Assembly: GCA_039714555.1 (NCBI GenBank)
Contig: JBDLJB010000010.1
Span: 18,809-82,808, forward strand
Length of the DNA stretch: 64,000 bases
From: Namhaeicola sp039714555
GTDB lineage: Bacteria; Bacteroidota; Bacteroidia; Flavobacteriales; Flavobacteriaceae
Direction of reading: 5' to 3'
The notes beneath the pieces are model-generated. The model ran no database searches, was not told where the DNA came from, and was given only the letters and a program-made list of their open reading frames with translations. This document shows, in pieces, positions 26,295 to 34,748 of the stretch. Made by a program: the position numbers and the translations under genes. Within the stretch, counting starts at the first letter, position 1, and every line of letters begins with the position of its first letter.

Positions 26295-27302
26295 TTATTT
26301 CAAAATTGAAAAATCTCCAATACTAACTGATGTAAAATTACCATCAAAATATGCATTATTTCCTATCATCGCATCAGAAAGATTCGCATTTTTAATAGTT
26401 GTATTAGTTTGGATCAATGATTCTTTAATAGTTGAGTTTTCTACTGTACTAGCATCACCTAACGATACATTTGGACCAATTGTTGAATTGGTTAGTATTA
26501 CATTTTCTCCAATATAACAAGGCTCAATGATCGTTGAATTATTTAATATAACTGATTTTGAAACTAAGTTACCTCCTACATTTTTTTCAAATTGTAAAAT
26601 CTTTCCATTGGTTTCTACAGTAATTTCTTTATTTCCACAATCCATCCAATCCGAAACTTCACCCGGTACAAATTTCAATCCCTTTTGCTTCATATTTTCC
26701 AAAGCATTGGTTAACTGATATTCACCTTTTTCGGTAATATCATTATCTAAAAGATATTGGATTTCATCACGTAAAATAGCACCATCTTTAAAGTAATAAA
26801 TCCCTATAATTGCAAGGTCTGAAACAAATTCTTGAGGTTTTTCTACAAAATCTGTAATAATTCCTTCCTTAAGTTTTACTACTCCATAGGCACTTGGTTC
26901 ATCAACTTGTTTTACCCAAACAGCACCGTCTGATTGCTCATTTAAGGTAAAGTTGGCTTTAAATAAAGTATCTGCAAAAGCTACAACACAAGGTCCGTTT
27001 AACGATTCTTTTGCACATTGAATAGCGTGTGCAGTTCCTAAAGCTTGCTCTTGAACAGAAACCTTTCCTTTCGCATTTAAATCTTTGGCAATTTTTAATA
27101 GTTTTTCTTCAGTGTCTTTGGGGAAATTGGGACCAATTACAAAAGCTATTTCTTCTACATCCTGATGAACAACTTTTACAATATCTTCTACAAGCCTTTG
27201 TACAATTGGTTTACCAGCAATTAATGTTAATGGTTTTGGTACAGTTAGTGTATGTGGTCTTAATCGAGACCCAATCCCAGCCATGGGAACAATTATTTTC
27301 AT
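26295..27302 (-). CDS. Sugar-phosphate nucleotidyltransferase with C-terminal beta-helix
   Basis: A 335-residue enzyme. The N-terminal domain opens with the nucleotidyltransferase signature VPMAGIGSRLRPHTLTVPKPL and carries GTAHAIQCAKE and VAFADTLF, the second Asp-containing metal site. KGEYQLTNALE is near 190. From about 255 to 325 there are imperfect hexapeptide repeats (ENVILTNSTIGPNVSLGDAS) forming a left-handed beta-helix. By family it makes an NDP-sugar, probably dTDP- or UDP-glucose, but the substrate is not certain from sequence. It is the first gene of the envelope operon, with a -7 box in the gap to comEC. It is the only obvious sugar-nucleotide gene in the window and lies away from the polysaccharide cluster. 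Confidence 0.88.
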   Translation of the reverse strand: MKIIVPMAGIGSRLRPHTLTVPKPLTLIAGKPIVQRLVEDIVKVVHQDVEEIAFVIGPNFPKDTEEKLLKIAKDLNAKGKVSVQEQALGTAHAIQCAKESLNGPCVVAFADTLFKANFTLNEQSDGAVWVKQVDEPSAYGVVKLKEGIITDFVEKPQEFVSDLAIIGIYYFKDGAILRDEIQYLLDNDITEKGEYQLTNALENMKQKGLKFVPGEVSDWMDCGNKEITVETNGKILQFEKNVGGNLVSKSVILNNSTIIEPCYIGENVILTNSTIGPNVSLGDASTVENSTIKESLIQTNTTIKNANLSDAMIGNNAYFDGNFTSVSIGDFSILK

Positions 27303-27335
27303 TCTTAAATTATTTATATGTTTTTATGAAACGTG

Positions 27336-27343
27336 CAAATATA
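27336..27343 (-). promoter_or_regulatory. Candidate -7 box of the nucleotidyltransferase/EnvC operon
   Basis: TATATTTG on the minus strand matches TAnnTTTG exactly and lies 33 bases above the nucleotidyltransferase start, in the 66-base gap that follows comEC. Confidence 0.45.
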
Positions 27344-27368
27344 CATAAAATTGTAGGTTTAATGAATG

Positions 27369-29402
27369 TTAATAAGGTTTTACAAAAGCCCCTTCTTTTG
27401 AAGTATTATAGAAAATAATATCATTTTCTTTACATGTTTTTTCCCATTTTTGAATATAACTTTTATAATTAGAACCATCAACAATTACCCTTAGAGGTTG
27501 TACCATTTTTATCATACGTTCAAAATTTATTTTTGGAGACTGACGCAATAATAATAACTCTGGTTTTCTAAATCTATTAATGTAAACAGTAGAACTATCA
27601 ATGATCAACATGTTTTTATTATTAAAAATAAATATATTTTTAAGTGCTTTAGTTTCAATTTTATCTAATTTACCAATGTTAGTTTTAAAATTTCTTATCG
27701 TTTTAATATTACTTGAATTTTCTCTTAAAGTATCCTGTAAAATAGTTATTTGAGCACCACTTCTATCAATAATTAATGAACTTCTTTTTTTGTTAAAAAT
27801 TACGAATTCATTGGTCGTTTGTAAACTATATTTTTCATATATCAACACTCCCTGTATAATTATCATGCTTAAAAGCAAAATAATTAAATTTCTTGGTATT
27901 TTATTTTTAAGAAAAACTAAACCCGAAAATAGAGCTAAATATATTGTTATTGTTAAAACTGAAGATAACGGTATATTTTGAAATAAAAAAGATTCTTGAT
28001 GAGCAATAAAACTAATAAAACTATTTAAAGTATTGATTATAAGAGCATAAAATTTAACAAACATTACAGGTAAAACTTCAAATGAAACTAAAAATAAGAT
28101 TAAAAACCCAAATCCAAGAATTGTGCCCAAAAAAGGAATAATTACCATACTTGAAATAAAAAACAATCCGGGAAATTGATGAAAATAATACAAGCTTAAT
28201 GGAACTACACCAATTTGTGCAGCAATTGTAACTGTAAATAACTGCCAGAAATATCGTATGAGTTTTTGTTTAGGGTGAAAAAAATGAACCAAAACAGGTT
28301 GTAAATTGATGATAAAAAATACGGCTAAATAACTCATTTGAAAGCCAACATCAAATAAATAGATTGGGTGGAACAACAACAAAAAGAACATTGAAATAAC
28401 CAAAGCATTATTCCCGTTTGCCCTTCGCTTAAATGTTAATCCAATTGCTAAGGCAGTAAACATTGTAACTGCTCTAACAATTGATGCGCTCATACCAGCT
28501 AAAAAAGCAAATGCCCATAATAATAATACCAACAGGATGAATTTTATGATCTTCCCATTTTTTATCAACTCAATTGGTTTTAACAAAAAGTTTAAAATCA
28601 ATAAAATAATACCAATGTGTAATCCTGAAATTGCTAAAATATGTACAGCACCTGCATTTTTGTAATTATCATATAAATTTTTTGAAATATTTTGTCGCTG
28701 ACCTAATAACAATGCATTTATTATTGCCATTTGATCCTCTGAAAAATTATGTTTTAGCAGGTTGCGGTTTATTTTATTCCTTACTTTTGAAGCGAGCCCT
28801 TTTATTGTTTGCCTTTCTTCGGTCAATAAGAAAACCTCCTTGTTTTCCAGTTTAATTTTATGATAAATTTGCTGCTTTTGTAAGTACTTTTTGTAATTAA
28901 ACTCAAACGGATTTAAAGGTGGTTCTATATCAATAATATTACCTTTTGTGAAAAGAATATCATCTACATTTAAAATCTTATACGTGCTATCTTTTAAAAT
29001 GTTAACTAATATCTTTCCTTTTACATTTTGATTATTGATTTGTAAAATATTTACCCAATAACTTTGATAAAATGTATTTGATTTTAAGATTTTATCAACC
29101 TGAAATATGATCTGATCATCCTTAACTAAAAAATTTGAATAATGCTTTTTGTTTGCCAGATCAAAATGAATAGTAATCGTTATAATTCCAATAAAAATAA
29201 AAATTACAAATGATATTATTGAAAAACTTAAAGGTGCCTGAAAAGTTTTATTAGCTTTAAATAATGAAAAAATTAACAATATAATTAAAGCTAAAATTAA
29301 GATCAATAAATATTGATATTGAAAAGTGAAACGATAACCCAAAATTATTCCTATACTTAAAAAAAAAGTAAGCCAAGTAGGTATATAATCCTGTTTTAAC
29401 AT
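27369..29402 (-). CDS. comEC: ComEC/Rec2-family DNA-uptake channel protein
   Basis: A 677-residue polytopic protein that in competent bacteria forms the inner-membrane channel for single-stranded DNA. The N-terminal part (DUF4131-like, about 1-200) has hydrophobic segments and a soluble beta loop. The competence domain starts near 225 with ALLLGQRQNISKNLYDNYK and AGAVHILAISGLHIG, the family's best conserved stretch, followed by about eight helices to 530. The C-terminal 150 residues show no H-x-H-x-D-H, so the metallo-beta-lactamase domain of long ComEC proteins is missing or degenerate. The gene stands alone between divergent and downstream operons. Whether this organism is naturally competent cannot be read from here. 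Confidence 0.9.
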   Translation of the reverse strand: MLKQDYIPTWLTFFLSIGIILGYRFTFQYQYLLILILALIILLIFSLFKANKTFQAPLSFSIISFVIFIFIGIITITIHFDLANKKHYSNFLVKDDQIIFQVDKILKSNTFYQSYWVNILQINNQNVKGKILVNILKDSTYKILNVDDILFTKGNIIDIEPPLNPFEFNYKKYLQKQQIYHKIKLENKEVFLLTEERQTIKGLASKVRNKINRNLLKHNFSEDQMAIINALLLGQRQNISKNLYDNYKNAGAVHILAISGLHIGIILLILNFLLKPIELIKNGKIIKFILLVLLLWAFAFLAGMSASIVRAVTMFTALAIGLTFKRRANGNNALVISMFFLLLFHPIYLFDVGFQMSYLAVFFIINLQPVLVHFFHPKQKLIRYFWQLFTVTIAAQIGVVPLSLYYFHQFPGLFFISSMVIIPFLGTILGFGFLILFLVSFEVLPVMFVKFYALIINTLNSFISFIAHQESFLFQNIPLSSVLTITIYLALFSGLVFLKNKIPRNLIILLLSMIIIQGVLIYEKYSLQTTNEFVIFNKKRSSLIIDRSGAQITILQDTLRENSSNIKTIRNFKTNIGKLDKIETKALKNIFIFNNKNMLIIDSSTVYINRFRKPELLLLRQSPKINFERMIKMVQPLRVIVDGSNYKSYIQKWEKTCKENDIIFYNTSKEGAFVKPY

Positions 29403-29447
29403 TATAAAAATTAGAAGTTTTTTATAATTAATACCTTATTTTCGCCA

Positions 29448-30800
29448 TTGTTAACATTTGAAATTCAAAATTTGAAGAATACTCAAACAATTTCTTTTTC
29501 TAATATCAATAAATTAGCCATTCCTGCTATCATTTCGGGTATAGCCGAACCTTTATTATCAATAACTGATACAGCTATAGTAGGGAATATTGACCTAAAC
29601 CCAATTGAGTCACTTGCGGCAGTAGGTATTGCCGGTTCATTTATTTCGGCATTGGTATGGATCTTGGCACAAACTCGGTCTGCTATATCTGCAATAATTG
29701 CACGGTATTTAGGGGCTAAAAAAATTGATGAAATTGCTTCTTTACCAGCTCAAATAATTGCAATAAATATAATTGTAAGCTTTATAATATATTTCATAAC
29801 TATTTTCTTTGTCGATGAAATTTTTACTCTTTATAATGCAACAGGATTGGTTCTTGAATACTCGGTTAGTTATTATAGAATTAGAGCTTTCGGTTTACCT
29901 TTTACCCTTTTTGTTTTTTCGGTATTCGGGATCTTTAGAGGTTTGCAAAATACTTTTTGGCCTATGGTAATCAGTATTATCGGCGCTGTTCTAAATGTTG
30001 GTTTAGACTTTATTTTAATCTATGGAATTGAAGGTCTTATACAACCAATGCATATTGAAGGAGCTGCTTGGGCTAGCGTAATAGCACAATTCATTATGGC
30101 ACTTTTGGCTTTGATCTTTTCAATCAAAAAAACACCTTTTACATTTAAATTATCTTTTCCTTTTCACCCCGAAATTAAAAGGATCTTATCTTTGAGTTTC
30201 AACTTAATAATTCGTGCTGTTGCATTAAATATAGCGCTTTATTTAGCCAATGCTTATGCAGCAAAATACGGTACTAATTATATTGCTGCTCAAACAATTG
30301 CTTTTCAAATTTGGTTGTTTTTTGCTTTTTTTATTGATGGCTATGCTAGTGTCGGAAACATCATGTCAGGAAAATTTGTTGGAGAAAACAATTTTTTAAA
30401 AATATGGAGCTTGAGCAGTAACCTAAGTAAATATACTTTAATTATAACGCTAATTTTAGGTGCTTTGTGTTTTACTTTTTATCAGGATATCGGTTTGTTG
30501 TTTACCAAAGATAAGAATGTATTGCAATTATTTTACACAATATTTTGGATCGTAATTCTTATGCAACCCATTAATGCGATTGCTTTTGTTTTTGATGGTA
30601 TCTTTAAAGGAATGGCTGAAGCTGTTATTTTACGTAACACTTTAATTATTGCAACTTTTTTTGGTTTTATTCCTGTTTTATTAATTGGCGATTATTTTAA
30701 TTTAAAATTATACGCCATTTGGATTGCTTTTACAGTTTGGATGATCTTAAGAGGTGGTATTCTAATTGTTATTTTTAGGAAAAAATTCTTAAGAACATAA
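29448..30800 (+). CDS. MATE family multidrug/Na+ efflux transporter, non-ATG start
   Basis: A 12-helix exporter of about 450 residues (DinF/NorM group). The conserved first helix reads NKLAIPAIISGIAEPLLSIT, followed by DTAIVGNI. The second half begins near 235 with the mirrored SLSFNLIIRAVALNIALY. No ATG is available at the N-terminus. The frame can start at TTG 29448 (450 residues) or at TTG 29472 (MKNTQTISFSNINKLAIP, 442 residues). A -7-like box TATTTTCG at 29437-29444 favours the second, which would leave a short leader. It reads towards the O-methyltransferase gene, with only 3 bases between the stops. The substrate is unknown. Confidence 0.9.
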   Translation: MLTFEIQNLKNTQTISFSNINKLAIPAIISGIAEPLLSITDTAIVGNIDLNPIESLAAVGIAGSFISALVWILAQTRSAISAIIARYLGAKKIDEIASLPAQIIAINIIVSFIIYFITIFFVDEIFTLYNATGLVLEYSVSYYRIRAFGLPFTLFVFSVFGIFRGLQNTFWPMVISIIGAVLNVGLDFILIYGIEGLIQPMHIEGAAWASVIAQFIMALLALIFSIKKTPFTFKLSFPFHPEIKRILSLSFNLIIRAVALNIALYLANAYAAKYGTNYIAAQTIAFQIWLFFAFFIDGYASVGNIMSGKFVGENNFLKIWSLSSNLSKYTLIITLILGALCFTFYQDIGLLFTKDKNVLQLFYTIFWIVILMQPINAIAFVFDGIFKGMAEAVILRNTLIIATFFGFIPVLLIGDYFNLKLYAIWIAFTVWMILRGGILIVIFRKKFLRT

Positions 30801-30803
30801 TAT

Positions 30804-31445
30804 TTACTTCACTCTGCTTATAGTTAATCCATCACGTATTGGTAATAAAATGGTTTCAATTCTTGAATCATTTTTAAGCAATTTATTATAGGCAATTAAA
30901 GAAATTGTATCAATATCTTTAGGATTAGATTTTTCGATAACTTTTCCACTCCACAATACATTATCTGATAAAATAACACCTCCTTTATTCATCTTATTGA
31001 TAACTAAATTAAAATAATTTGAATAATTGTCTTTATCAGCATCAATAAAAACCAAATCAAATTTTTCATCAATTTTAGGAATGATTTTTAATGCATTGCC
31101 CAAATAAGTTTTGATTTGATCTTTATATTTTGATTTGTTAAAATACTTTTTTTGAAAATCAACCAATTCTTCATTGTGATCAATAGTGTATAATAAACCT
31201 TCTTTTTGTAAGCCTTCTGCCAAACACAATGCCGAATAACCTGTATAAGTCCCAATTTCTAAAATGATTTTTGGATGTACAAGTTTCGAGATCATCGATA
31301 ATATCCTACCTTGATAATGACCGCTTAACATTCGTGGAACTAGCATTTTTTGCCAGGTTTCTTTATTGAGTTCCTGCAAAAGTTCAGGTTCATTTTCTGA
31401 ATGCTCAACAGCATAAGAATCAATTTTTTTATTTATAAAATTCAT
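30804..31445 (-). CDS. SAM-dependent O-methyltransferase (class I, COMT-like)
   Basis: A 213-residue cytosolic methyltransferase of the O-methyltransferase-3 family. Motif I is ILEIGTYTGYSALCLAEGL near 59-77. The acidic strand end is LVFIDADKDNYSNYF near 128-142, with the metal-binding Asp typical of the catechol-like group, and VILSDNVLWSGKV follows. Such enzymes methylate hydroxyl groups on small aromatic or other molecules; the substrate here is unknown. It starts 3 bases after the cardiolipin synthase gene ends and is very probably co-transcribed. Confidence 0.9.
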   Translation of the reverse strand: MNFINKKIDSYAVEHSENEPELLQELNKETWQKMLVPRMLSGHYQGRILSMISKLVHPKIILEIGTYTGYSALCLAEGLQKEGLLYTIDHNEELVDFQKKYFNKSKYKDQIKTYLGNALKIIPKIDEKFDLVFIDADKDNYSNYFNLVINKMNKGGVILSDNVLWSGKVIEKSNPKDIDTISLIAYNKLLKNDSRIETILLPIRDGLTISRVK

Positions 31446-31448
31446 TTT

Positions 31449-32882
31449 TTATAATATAGGAGCAATCAATCTGGCTAATGAACTCAAGGCTTTTTTATAC
31501 CATGGCCAGTTTAACAACTCATTAATAGGTAATTTATATGCATCTTTTAAATCTGATTCAAAATGAGCTTTTAATTCTAACGATTTTTCTTCATCAATAA
31601 TAAAAGCATTTACTTCGGCATTTAGATCAAAACTGCGATGATCCATATTTGTACTTCCAACAGTACAAATACTATTATCTATGATCATTGTTTTTGCATG
31701 CATCATACCTTTTGTATAATAATATACCTCAACACCATTTTTTAATAGATCAATTAAATAGGTTTGTGATGCGTAATAAGCTGATATTAGATCAGTTTTT
31801 TGTGGTAACAACAATTTAATTTTTACACCACTTTTAGCCGTTATTTTTAAGGCGCTTAAAATCGTTTCATTGGGTAAAAAATAGGGTGTAGATATTAATA
31901 CTTCTTTTTTTGCATTTGTTATCATTCCGAAGAAAGCTTCCATGATGTATTGAAATTCCGATCCGTAATCACTGCCTAAAATACATGTTGGTAATTTATT
32001 ATTAAGAACCTCAAAATCTACATTTTTATTAGGTTCTAATTTTTTCCCGCTAACAAAAAACCAATCACTAATAAATAACAATTGCAGGTCAAAAACTGCT
32101 TCTCCTTTTATCATTAAATGTGTATCACGCCAAAATAGATTTATTTTATTTGGATTTATATATTTATCAGATATATTCATACCTCCTAAAAAACCTGTTT
32201 TATCATCAATAACTACAATTTTTCTATGATTTCTATAGTTTGCTTTATGTGCAAAAGTTGAAAAAAACACGGGCATGTAAGGATGGATTTCAATTTTGTG
32301 TTTCTTTATTTTTTTTATTGATTTTTTAGACATTGAGCTACCAACAGGATCGTAAATAATCTTAACATCAATACCTTCTAATGACTTTCGGCATAAAATA
32401 TCAATTATTGTATTTCCAATATCATCATCATTAAATATATAATATTCAAGGTAGATCGTTTTTTCTGCTTTTTCTAATTCACTAATAAGAATAGGAAATT
32501 TTTCTTCACCATTGATCAAATACTTAATTTCATTATTATCCGTAAACTGCACATGATCAATATTGTAAAAAAGGGTGGGTATTTTTGGGTTATCACCAAT
32601 TATTTTAATTAGATCTTTATCTCTATTCTTGCTATCATTTAAGATTTGGATGTAATCAACATGATAATTTCTTAAACGTGTAAATAATTTTTTCTTCTGG
32701 TAATGAACACCAAATAAAAAATAAAGTAAAACTCCTCCTATGGGAAATAATAATAATAAAAAAATATAGGCAAATGATTTTGCCGGTCTTTTATTGTCTA
32801 AAATTATTCCAATAATCAAAAAACTAATAAAAACATAATAAGTAATTACAAAATAACTTTTTAAACCATAAAAATCTTCCAT
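31449..32882 (-). CDS. cls: Cardiolipin synthase (phospholipase D family)
   Basis: A 477-residue membrane enzyme that makes cardiolipin from two phosphatidylglycerol molecules. Two N-terminal membrane helices (about 10-28 and 38-58) precede the catalytic part. Two HKD motifs are present: NHRKIVVIDDKTGFLGGMN in the first half and MHAKTMIIDNSICTVGSTNM in the second. Both have the His, Lys and Asp in register, so the enzyme should be active. Length and order match ClsA-type synthases. A hairpin terminator of the upstream sigma-factor operon lies before it. Confidence 0.94.
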   Translation of the reverse strand: MEDFYGLKSYFVITYYVFISFLIIGIILDNKRPAKSFAYIFLLLLFPIGGVLLYFLFGVHYQKKKLFTRLRNYHVDYIQILNDSKNRDKDLIKIIGDNPKIPTLFYNIDHVQFTDNNEIKYLINGEEKFPILISELEKAEKTIYLEYYIFNDDDIGNTIIDILCRKSLEGIDVKIIYDPVGSSMSKKSIKKIKKHKIEIHPYMPVFFSTFAHKANYRNHRKIVVIDDKTGFLGGMNISDKYINPNKINLFWRDTHLMIKGEAVFDLQLLFISDWFFVSGKKLEPNKNVDFEVLNNKLPTCILGSDYGSEFQYIMEAFFGMITNAKKEVLISTPYFLPNETILSALKITAKSGVKIKLLLPQKTDLISAYYASQTYLIDLLKNGVEVYYYTKGMMHAKTMIIDNSICTVGSTNMDHRSFDLNAEVNAFIIDEEKSLELKAHFESDLKDAYKLPINELLNWPWYKKALSSLARLIAPIL

Positions 32883-32916
32883 TAATAGGCCATTTTATCA
32901 ATTCAAAGTTAAAAAA

Positions 32917-32944
32917 AAGCAGAATTTTAATAAAAAATCTGCTT
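32917..32944 (-). terminator. Rho-independent terminator of the sigma/anti-sigma genes
   Basis: On the minus strand AAGCAGA pairs with TCTGCTT around a 14-base AT-rich loop and is followed by about eight T. It lies 23 bases below the anti-sigma-like stop codon, before the cardiolipin synthase gene. Confidence 0.7.
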
Positions 32945-32966
32945 AATTATTTTTTAAAAAGTTTTT

Positions 32967-33242
32967 TTAATTCTTAGAAATTTCTTTAATCTTATCTTTT
33001 AACTTAATTTCTAATTCCTTTTTATCAATCTCATTTAAATGATCAGAACTATAATTATGGTCTAAATATTTTCCTAAAAGTTTAGTGATATAATTATTTT
33101 GCAGTGAATAGGCTCTGCAATGCTTACACATAAGTAAATGTATATTTAATTTGATCTTTTCTAACAAAGAAGCTTCCCCATACTGATTCTTATCACAAAT
33201 TGAAGTTGCTTCATCGCATGTAATCATTAATTTTTTTTGCAT
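32967..33242 (-). CDS. Small zinc-finger anti-sigma factor-like protein
   Basis: A 91-residue soluble protein with the anti-sigma zinc motif HLLMCKHCR (H-x3-C-x2-C) at about 31-39 and an upstream Cys in TCDEATSICDK. This is the ZAS pattern of small cytoplasmic anti-sigma factors that bind ECF sigma factors. No membrane segment is present, so any signal would be sensed in the cytoplasm, possibly redox through the zinc site. The gene starts 6 bases after the sigma-factor stop, the usual pairing. Confidence 0.8.
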   Translation of the reverse strand: MQKKLMITCDEATSICDKNQYGEASLLEKIKLNIHLLMCKHCRAYSLQNNYITKLLGKYLDHNYSSDHLNEIDKKELEIKLKDKIKEISKN

Positions 33243-33248
33243 CTTCTC

Positions 33249-33818
33249 TTAATTTTTAAACCAAATTTCTTCTATACATTTTCTTAATTGTAATCTTGCC
33301 CTGTGAATAATTACCCATAAATTTGACGCGGTTATATCTAATTCATTACATATTTCTTCTGTTTCATATTCCTGTACCGTTTTTAATAAAAAAACCATTC
33401 TATATTTTTCAGGCAATCTTGAAACACAGTTGTTTATAGCTTCTTTTAATTCATTATTTTCTATTTTTTTTTCGGCTTCATTATCCCAGCTTTGGGGAAC
33501 ACACTCTTCTAACCAACTCCCTTTTCTATTACCCTCATCATAAAAACTCATTCTTACTTCTTTCTTTCCTTTGGCAGAATTTATTTTACGATAATGATCT
33601 ACTATCTTTCTTTTTAAAATCGAAACTAACCAAGTTCTTTCCGAAGCTTGTCCTCTAAAATTCTTTTGTCCTTTTAAACCCGAAAAAAAAGTTTCTTGTA
33701 CCAGATCTTTGGCTAAGTCGTGGTCATTAACACGTGATATTGTGTAACTAAACAAATAATCTGCATGTAATTTTATCCAATTATCAGGTTGTAATATATG
33801 TTTTTGAGGTTGTTGCAT
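33249..33818 (-). CDS. ECF-type RNA polymerase sigma factor
   Basis: A 189-residue sigma-70 family protein. Region 2 spans about 18-85, with DHDLAKDLVQETFFSGLK and the -10 recognition helix around TWLVSILKRKIVDHYRK. Region 4 spans about 125-185, with LPEKYRMVFLLKTVQEYE and the helix-turn-helix ICNELDITASNLWVIIHRAR. The insert between them carries a Trp-rich stretch, GSWLEECVPQSW. It should direct RNA polymerase to a small regulon, controlled by the zinc-finger protein encoded next. It lies 101 bases below the first sdhB gene and may be a separate unit. Confidence 0.92.
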   Translation of the reverse strand: MQQPQKHILQPDNWIKLHADYLFSYTISRVNDHDLAKDLVQETFFSGLKGQKNFRGQASERTWLVSILKRKIVDHYRKINSAKGKKEVRMSFYDEGNRKGSWLEECVPQSWDNEAEKKIENNELKEAINNCVSRLPEKYRMVFLLKTVQEYETEEICNELDITASNLWVIIHRARLQLRKCIEEIWFKN

Positions 33819-33919
33819 CTAGAAATTAAAATTCTCATTATGTAAATATAACTAAACATATTGTGTGTTTTTAAAAATGATGCATTTTTAATATTAAAAA
33901 GCAGTTTAAATGTATTTAT

Positions 33920-34669
33920 CTAATTATCTACCGTTTTTAATGACCTATTGTACTCGTAATTCATTCTGGTAATATCTAATAAATTAACTTCTTGCGGACA
34001 AACCATAGCACAAGCACCGGTATTTGTACAACTACCAAAGCCTTCATCATCATGTGCGTTAACCATCCATACAACACGTTCAGCACGTTCAATTTTACCT
34101 TGAGGTAATTTAGCTAAATGAGCAATTTTAGCCGACATAAATAAAGCGGCTGAGGAATTTTTACAAGTAGCAATACAAGCGCCACAACCAATACAAGCTG
34201 CACTATCAAAAGCACTTTCGGCAACATTATGATGTATAGGTATTGAGTTAGCTTCAGGAGCCATTCCTGTAAAGGAAGAAATATAACCACCTGCTTGAAT
34301 GATTCTATCCATACTACTACGATCTACTTTCAAATCTCTAATAACAGGAAATGAATTAGCTCTAAAAGGCTCTATATTAAGTGTCTGCCCATCTTTAAAA
34401 GATCGTAAGTGTGTTTGACAAGTTGTATAATGTCCTTCAGGACCGTGTGCCTGGCCGTTTATAACCAATGAACATTGCCCGCAGATCCCTTCTCTACAAT
34501 CATGATCAAACTCAACAGCTCTTTCTCCTTTTGCTGCTAATTGCTCATTAAGTACATCTAACATTTCTAAAAAAGACATGTCAGTACTCAAATCTGATAG
34601 TTCATAGGTTACTAATTTCCCTTTAGCTTTGGCATTTTCTTGACGCCATATTTTTAAAGTAAGATTCAT
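33920..34669 (-). CDS. sdhB: Succinate dehydrogenase / fumarate reductase iron-sulfur subunit, operon 1
   Basis: A 249-residue subunit that passes electrons from the FAD subunit to quinone through three iron-sulfur clusters. The [2Fe-2S] site is DCREGICGQCSL with a later Cys in TTCQTH. The [4Fe-4S]/[3Fe-4S] ligands are in CIGCGACIATCKN and CTNTGACAMVCPQE. It is the last gene of sdhCAB operon 1, after a 79-base gap with a hairpin. It is clearly paralogous to the product of 40266-41006. The direction of the reaction in vivo is not decided by the sequence. Confidence 0.94.
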   Translation of the reverse strand: MNLTLKIWRQENAKAKGKLVTYELSDLSTDMSFLEMLDVLNEQLAAKGERAVEFDHDCREGICGQCSLVINGQAHGPEGHYTTCQTHLRSFKDGQTLNIEPFRANSFPVIRDLKVDRSSMDRIIQAGGYISSFTGMAPEANSIPIHHNVAESAFDSAACIGCGACIATCKNSSAALFMSAKIAHLAKLPQGKIERAERVVWMVNAHDDEGFGSCTNTGACAMVCPQEVNLLDITRMNYEYNRSLKTVDN

Positions 34670-34706
34670 GTTTCTTAGTTTTGAGTAATAAGTGATGAGC
34701 AGTGGA

Positions 34707-34731
34707 TAGTGAGTAATCTAAATACTCACTA
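34707..34731. repeat. Hairpin in the sdhA-sdhB gap of operon 1
   Basis: TAGTGAGTA and TACTCACTA form a perfect 9-bp stem with a 7-base loop. A similar but weaker stem lies at the same place in operon 2 (40216-40237). There is no T-run, so it is more likely an mRNA-processing or stability element, or a simple-sequence spacer, than a terminator. Confidence 0.5.
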
Positions 34732-34748
34732 CTACAAACCCAATTCTA

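Noticed and set aside
27029..27418. A 129-codon plus-strand frame opposite the nucleotidyltransferase gene
   Set aside because: It lies antisense to a clearly conserved protein, is rich in Leu, Gln and Val from low-complexity reading, and has no recognisable domain or promoter.
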